In this document: in pieces, positions 40,359 through 43,217 of the stretch
Layout: each line of letters begins with the position of its first letter
Position numbering within the stretch: the first letter of the stretch is position 1
Assembly: GCF_913053745.1 (NCBI RefSeq)
Contig: NZ_CAJXGF010000019.1
Coordinates: forward strand, 1-43,217
DNA from: an uncultured Nitratireductor sp.
GTDB lineage: Bacteria; Pseudomonadota; Alphaproteobacteria; Rhizobiales; Rhizobiaceae
Direction: 5' to 3'
Length of the DNA stretch: 43,217 nucleotides
Program-made: the position numbers and the translations under genes
Notes under the pieces: model-generated
The model's database searches: none
Seen by the model: the letters and a program-made list of their open reading frames with translations, nothing else
What the model was told of the DNA's origin: nothing

Positions 40359-41987
40359 ATGAGAAAACTGCTTCTGGCCGGCGCCGCCGCCGCTGCCCTT
40401 TCCACCTCCGCCATGCTCGTCCCGGCACTTGCCCAGGACATCAAGCAGGGCGGCTCCATGACCGTGACCTACAAGGACGACGTGTCCACGCTCGATCCGG
40501 CGATCGGATACGACTGGCAGAACTGGTCGATGATCAAGTCGCTGTTCGACGGGCTGATGGACTATGTGCCTGGCACCACGGAACTGCGCCCGGAAATCGC
40601 CGAATCCTACGAGATTTCCGACGACGGCACGGTCTTCACCTTCAAGCTGCGCGAGGGCGTGAAATTCCACAATGGCCGGGCACTGACCGCCGAGGACGTA
40701 AAATACTCCATCGAGCGCACGGTGAACCCGAAGACGCAGAGCCCGGGTGCCGGCTTTTTCGGCTCAATCAAGGGCTTTGAGGAAGCCTCCGGCGGCAATG
40801 CGGACGGGCTTTCGGGCATCACCGTGGTGGACGATCACACCATCAAATTCGAACTCTCCCGCCCCGACGCAACCTTCCTGCATGTTCTGGCGCTCAACTT
40901 CGCCCATGTGGTGCCCAAGGAAGAGGTCGAGAAGCATGGTGCCGATTTCGGCAAGCATCCGGTCGGCTCCGGCGCGTTCAAGCTGGCGGAATGGACGCTT
41001 GGCCAGCGCCTGGTCTTCGAACGCTTCGAGGATTACTGGAACTCCGGCGTGCCGAAGCTCGACCAGATCGTCTTCGAGGTCGGGCAGGAGCCGGTGGTTG
41101 CGCTGCTGCGTCTTCAGAACGGCGAAGTGGACGCGCCGGGCGACGGCATTCCGCCGGCGAAGTTCATCGAGGTTAAGAACGATCCCAAATTCAAGGATCT
41201 GATCATTCAGGGTGGCCAGCTACACACCGGCTATGTGACCATGAATGTGAAGATGGAGCCCTTCGACAAGCCGGAAGTGCGCAAGGCCGTGAACATGGCT
41301 ATCAACAAGGATCGCATCCTGCGCATCATCAATGGCCGCGCTGTTGCCGCCAACCAGCCGCTGCCGCCTTCCATGCCGGGCTACGCCAAGGATTATGAGG
41401 GCTATGCTTATGATCCCGAAGCGGCGAAGGCGCTTCTGGCCGAGGCCGGTCTTGCCGACGGGTTCGAGACCGAACTCTATGTGATGAACACCGACCCGCA
41501 GCCGCGTATCGCACAGGCGATCCAGCAGGATCTGAAGGCCATCGGCATCAATGCCTCGATCAAGTCTCTGGCGCAGGCCAATGTGATTGCGGCTGGCGGC
41601 GAGGAAGATCAAGCGCCGATGATCTGGTCGGGCGGCATGGCGTGGATTGCCGACTTCCCCGATCCGTCCAACTTCTATGGTCCGATCCTCGGCTGCGACG
41701 GCGCGGTGCCGGGTGGTTGGAACTGGGCCTGGTATTGCAATGAGGATCTCGACGCCATGGCGAAGGACGCCGATGCCATGGTCGATCCGGAAAAGGCCGG
41801 TGAGCGCGAGGCCATGTGGCGCGACATCTATCTGAAGGTGATGGAAGACGCCCCGTGGGCACCGATTTTCAACGAAGAGCGCTTCACCATTCGCTCCGAA
41901 CGCATCGGCGGCGACGACAAGCTGTTCGTCGATCCGGTGCACATTCCCGTCCACTATGACGAGGTCTATGCCAAAGATGTGCAATAA
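40359..41987 (+). CDS. Peptide/nickel-type ABC transporter substrate-binding protein (SBP family 5, system 2)
   Basis: 542 residues with a Sec signal ending A-L-A/Q near residue 25. The mature part has V-S-T-L-D-P-A and the conserved F-K-L-R-E-G-V-K-F-H-N-G motif of family 5 binding proteins, then H-P-V-G-S-G-A-F and D-F-P-D-P-S-N-F-Y-G. It shares a fold and motifs with the protein at 27044-28573, but the visible segments differ enough that they look like separate specificities. It feeds the two preceding permeases. Lying between an amide sensor and an amidase, it probably binds an amide-bearing compound, which is inference. Confidence 0.92.
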   Translation: MRKLLLAGAAAAALSTSAMLVPALAQDIKQGGSMTVTYKDDVSTLDPAIGYDWQNWSMIKSLFDGLMDYVPGTTELRPEIAESYEISDDGTVFTFKLREGVKFHNGRALTAEDVKYSIERTVNPKTQSPGAGFFGSIKGFEEASGGNADGLSGITVVDDHTIKFELSRPDATFLHVLALNFAHVVPKEEVEKHGADFGKHPVGSGAFKLAEWTLGQRLVFERFEDYWNSGVPKLDQIVFEVGQEPVVALLRLQNGEVDAPGDGIPPAKFIEVKNDPKFKDLIIQGGQLHTGYVTMNVKMEPFDKPEVRKAVNMAINKDRILRIINGRAVAANQPLPPSMPGYAKDYEGYAYDPEAAKALLAEAGLADGFETELYVMNTDPQPRIAQAIQQDLKAIGINASIKSLAQANVIAAGGEEDQAPMIWSGGMAWIADFPDPSNFYGPILGCDGAVPGGWNWAWYCNEDLDAMAKDADAMVDPEKAGEREAMWRDIYLKVMEDAPWAPIFNEERFTIRSERIGGDDKLFVDPVHIPVHYDEVYAKDVQ

Positions 41988-42921
41988 CTGCGACTACACC
42001 ATCCACGGGCGCCATCACCACTTTGGGTGGGATCATTCGATCCCGCCCGCAGAACGGGTGACGCCGGGCTCGACGCTGGAATTCGAGTGTCTGGATTCCG
42101 GCTCCGGCCATTTTTCGCCGGAAAGCACCGTGGCCGATATCGCGACGCTGGATTTCTCCAAGGTCAATCCGGTCAACGGCCCCATCTATGTGGAGGGGGC
42201 CAAGCCGGGTGACGCGCTGAAGGTGGAGATCCTCTCGTTCAAACCGTCCGGCTTCGGCTGGACGGCGAACATTCCCGGCTTCGGCCTTCTGGCGGACCAG
42301 TTCGAGGACCCGGCACTGACGTTGTGGAACTATGACGCGACGAGCCTTGAGCCGGCTGCCTTTGGCAAGCATGGCCGTGTTCCGCTCAAACCCTTTGCCG
42401 GAACAATCGGGCTGGCACCGGCGGAAGCTGGCTTGCACTCGGTTGTGCCGCCGCGCCGCATGGGCGGCAATCTCGACATTCGCGATCTGGCAGCGGGCAC
42501 CACGCTCTATCTGCCGGTCGAGGTGGAGGGGGCGCTGTTCTCCATCGGCGACACCCATGCTGCCCAGGGCGATGGCGAAGTGTGCGGCACGGCCATCGAG
42601 AGCCAGATGAACGTGGCGGTAAAGCTGGATGTGGTGAAGGATGCCAACCTTGCCATGCCGCGCTTCACCACGCCGGGACCGGTCACGCGGCATCTGGATG
42701 CGGAAGGCTATGAGGTGACGACGGGCATCGGCTCCGACCTCATGGAAGGTGCACGCGCTGCTCTTTCCGGCATGATCGACCTTCTGTGTGCCACGCGCGG
42801 GCTCTCGCCCGAGGACGCCTACATGCTGTGTTCGGTGTGTGGCGACCTGCGCATCAGCGAGATCGTCGACCAGCCCAACTGGGTGGTCTCGTTCTACTTC
42901 CCGCGCATCGTATTCTCGTGA
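41968..42921 (+). CDS. fmdA: Acetamidase/formamidase (FmdA/AmdA family)
   Basis: 317 residues, the usual FmdA/AmdA length. The family signature G-D[16 protein letters not shown] is intact in the middle ([18 protein letters not shown]). The N-terminal [24 protein letters not shown] and C-terminal [14 protein letters not shown] segments are also conserved. Members hydrolyse formamide, acetamide or larger amides to acid plus ammonia, using metal. The ATG at 41968 overlaps the binding-protein end; an ATG at 41977 is an alternative. Its place after an amide sensor and importer supports an amide-hydrolysing role. Confidence 0.88.
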   Translation: MPKMCNNCDYTIHGRHHHFGWDHSIPPAERVTPGSTLEFECLDSGSGHFSPESTVADIATLDFSKVNPVNGPIYVEGAKPGDALKVEILSFKPSGFGWTANIPGFGLLADQFEDPALTLWNYDATSLEPAAFGKHGRVPLKPFAGTIGLAPAEAGLHSVVPPRRMGGNLDIRDLAAGTTLYLPVEVEGALFSIGDTHAAQGDGEVCGTAIESQMNVAVKLDVVKDANLAMPRFTTPGPVTRHLDAEGYEVTTGIGSDLMEGARAALSGMIDLLCATRGLSPEDAYMLCSVCGDLRISEIVDQPNWVVSFYFPRIVFS

Positions 42922-42931
42922 GAAGGGCTCA

Positions 42932-43217
42932 ATGACCATAGCGCGCGCCATGGAAAAAACAGCAAGCACCGGCCTTCTAGAGGTGAGCGGGCTCACCGTA
43001 CAGGTGGCCACGCCGACGGGCGCGCGCACGGTCGTGGACGATCTGTCTTTCTCGCTGGAACGCGGGAAGACACTTTGTATCGCCGGCGAAAGCGGTTCGG
43101 GAAAATCCATGACCGCGCTGTCGCTGATGCAGCTTTTGCCAAAGCCTATGGCGCGCGTCTCGGCGGGGACGGCCACCCTGGCAGGGCGCGACATCCTTGC
43201 CCTACCGGAAGCCGAAA
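42932..43217 (+). CDS. Peptide-type ABC transporter ATPase, DppD-like, 5' part only
   Basis: The gene begins with ATG at 42932, ten bases after the amidase stop, and runs off the right edge after about 95 codons. Walker A is G-E-S-G-S-G-K-S (52-59). The rest of the visible start ([18 protein letters not shown]) is typical of DppD/OppD ATPases. A second ATPase, either fused or as the next gene, is expected downstream. It completes the importer of the amide module. Confidence 0.9.
   Translation, partial: MTIARAMEKTASTGLLEVSGLTVQVATPTGARTVVDDLSFSLERGKTLCIAGESGSGKSMTALSLMQLLPKPMARVSAGTATLAGRDILALPEAE

Noticed and set aside
1-43217. Mobile elements, CRISPR arrays, tRNA or rRNA genes and riboswitches.
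   Set aside because: No transposase or integrase motifs, no spaced repeat arrays and no tRNA or rRNA-like sequence were noticed. By eye, short or diverged elements could be missed.

Overview
This window is GC-rich, densely coded and free of rRNA, tRNA, phage or insertion-sequence genes. Its content is catabolic gene islands, each with its own transporter and regulator: HAAT-type ABC, TRAP, TctABC and Dpp-type ABC importers with AraC, IclR, LysR, GntR and AmiC/AmiR regulators. Together with the codon bias and the protein styles, this points to an alphaproteobacterium, most likely of the Hyphomicrobiales (rhizobial relatives). That placement is inferred, because no phylogenetic marker gene lies in the window.

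Layout. 1-1044 (minus): the start of an efflux membrane-fusion lipoprotein and a TetR regulator. 1180-9123: an AraC regulator divergent from a five-gene HAAT ABC importer, followed by a vanillin/benzaldehyde-type aldehyde dehydrogenase and an SDR dehydrogenase. 9212-11506 (minus): a cupin of the 2,4'-dihydroxyacetophenone dioxygenase (DAD) type and a ThDP-dependent decarboxylase. 11700-15449: a TRAP transporter plus an IclR regulator. 15477-21669 (minus): a second HAAT importer with a GMC oxidoreductase at its end, divergent from a LysR regulator. 22984-23403: a DUF983 protein. 23400-30455 (minus): a peptide-type ABC importer (fused double ATPase, binding protein, two permeases) ending in an M14-type peptidase. 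30829-36530 (minus): TctCBA, an SDR, an RraA-type aldolase and a second DAD-like cupin, preceded by a GntR regulator. 36747-43217 (plus): an AmiC-like sensor, an AmiR-like ANTAR antiterminator, a second peptide-type ABC importer, an FmdA-type amidase and the start of an ATPase gene that runs off the window.

How the parts fit. Regions 2-9 read as modules for taking up and oxidising small, probably aromatic or carbonyl-bearing molecules. The ThDP enzyme could make an aryl aldehyde that the aldehyde dehydrogenase oxidises, the cupins could cleave hydroxyketone side chains, and the GMC and SDR enzymes could oxidise side-chain alcohols. No ring-cleavage enzyme is present, so the products would be finished elsewhere. 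The last module reads as amide sensing, amide or peptide-like import and amide hydrolysis under transcription antitermination.

The strongest unexplained structure is in the leader of the amide module (36635-36746). There a consensus -35 box is followed by a long terminator-like hairpin whose apical hexaloop has the A..G.. pattern recognised by ANTAR proteins, just upstream of the genes for the sensor and the ANTAR protein. Other notable non-coding structure: paired dyads in the TRAP/decarboxylase divergent promoter, a perfect 9+9 dyad in front of the LysR gene, and strong hairpins placed directly after two binding-protein genes.
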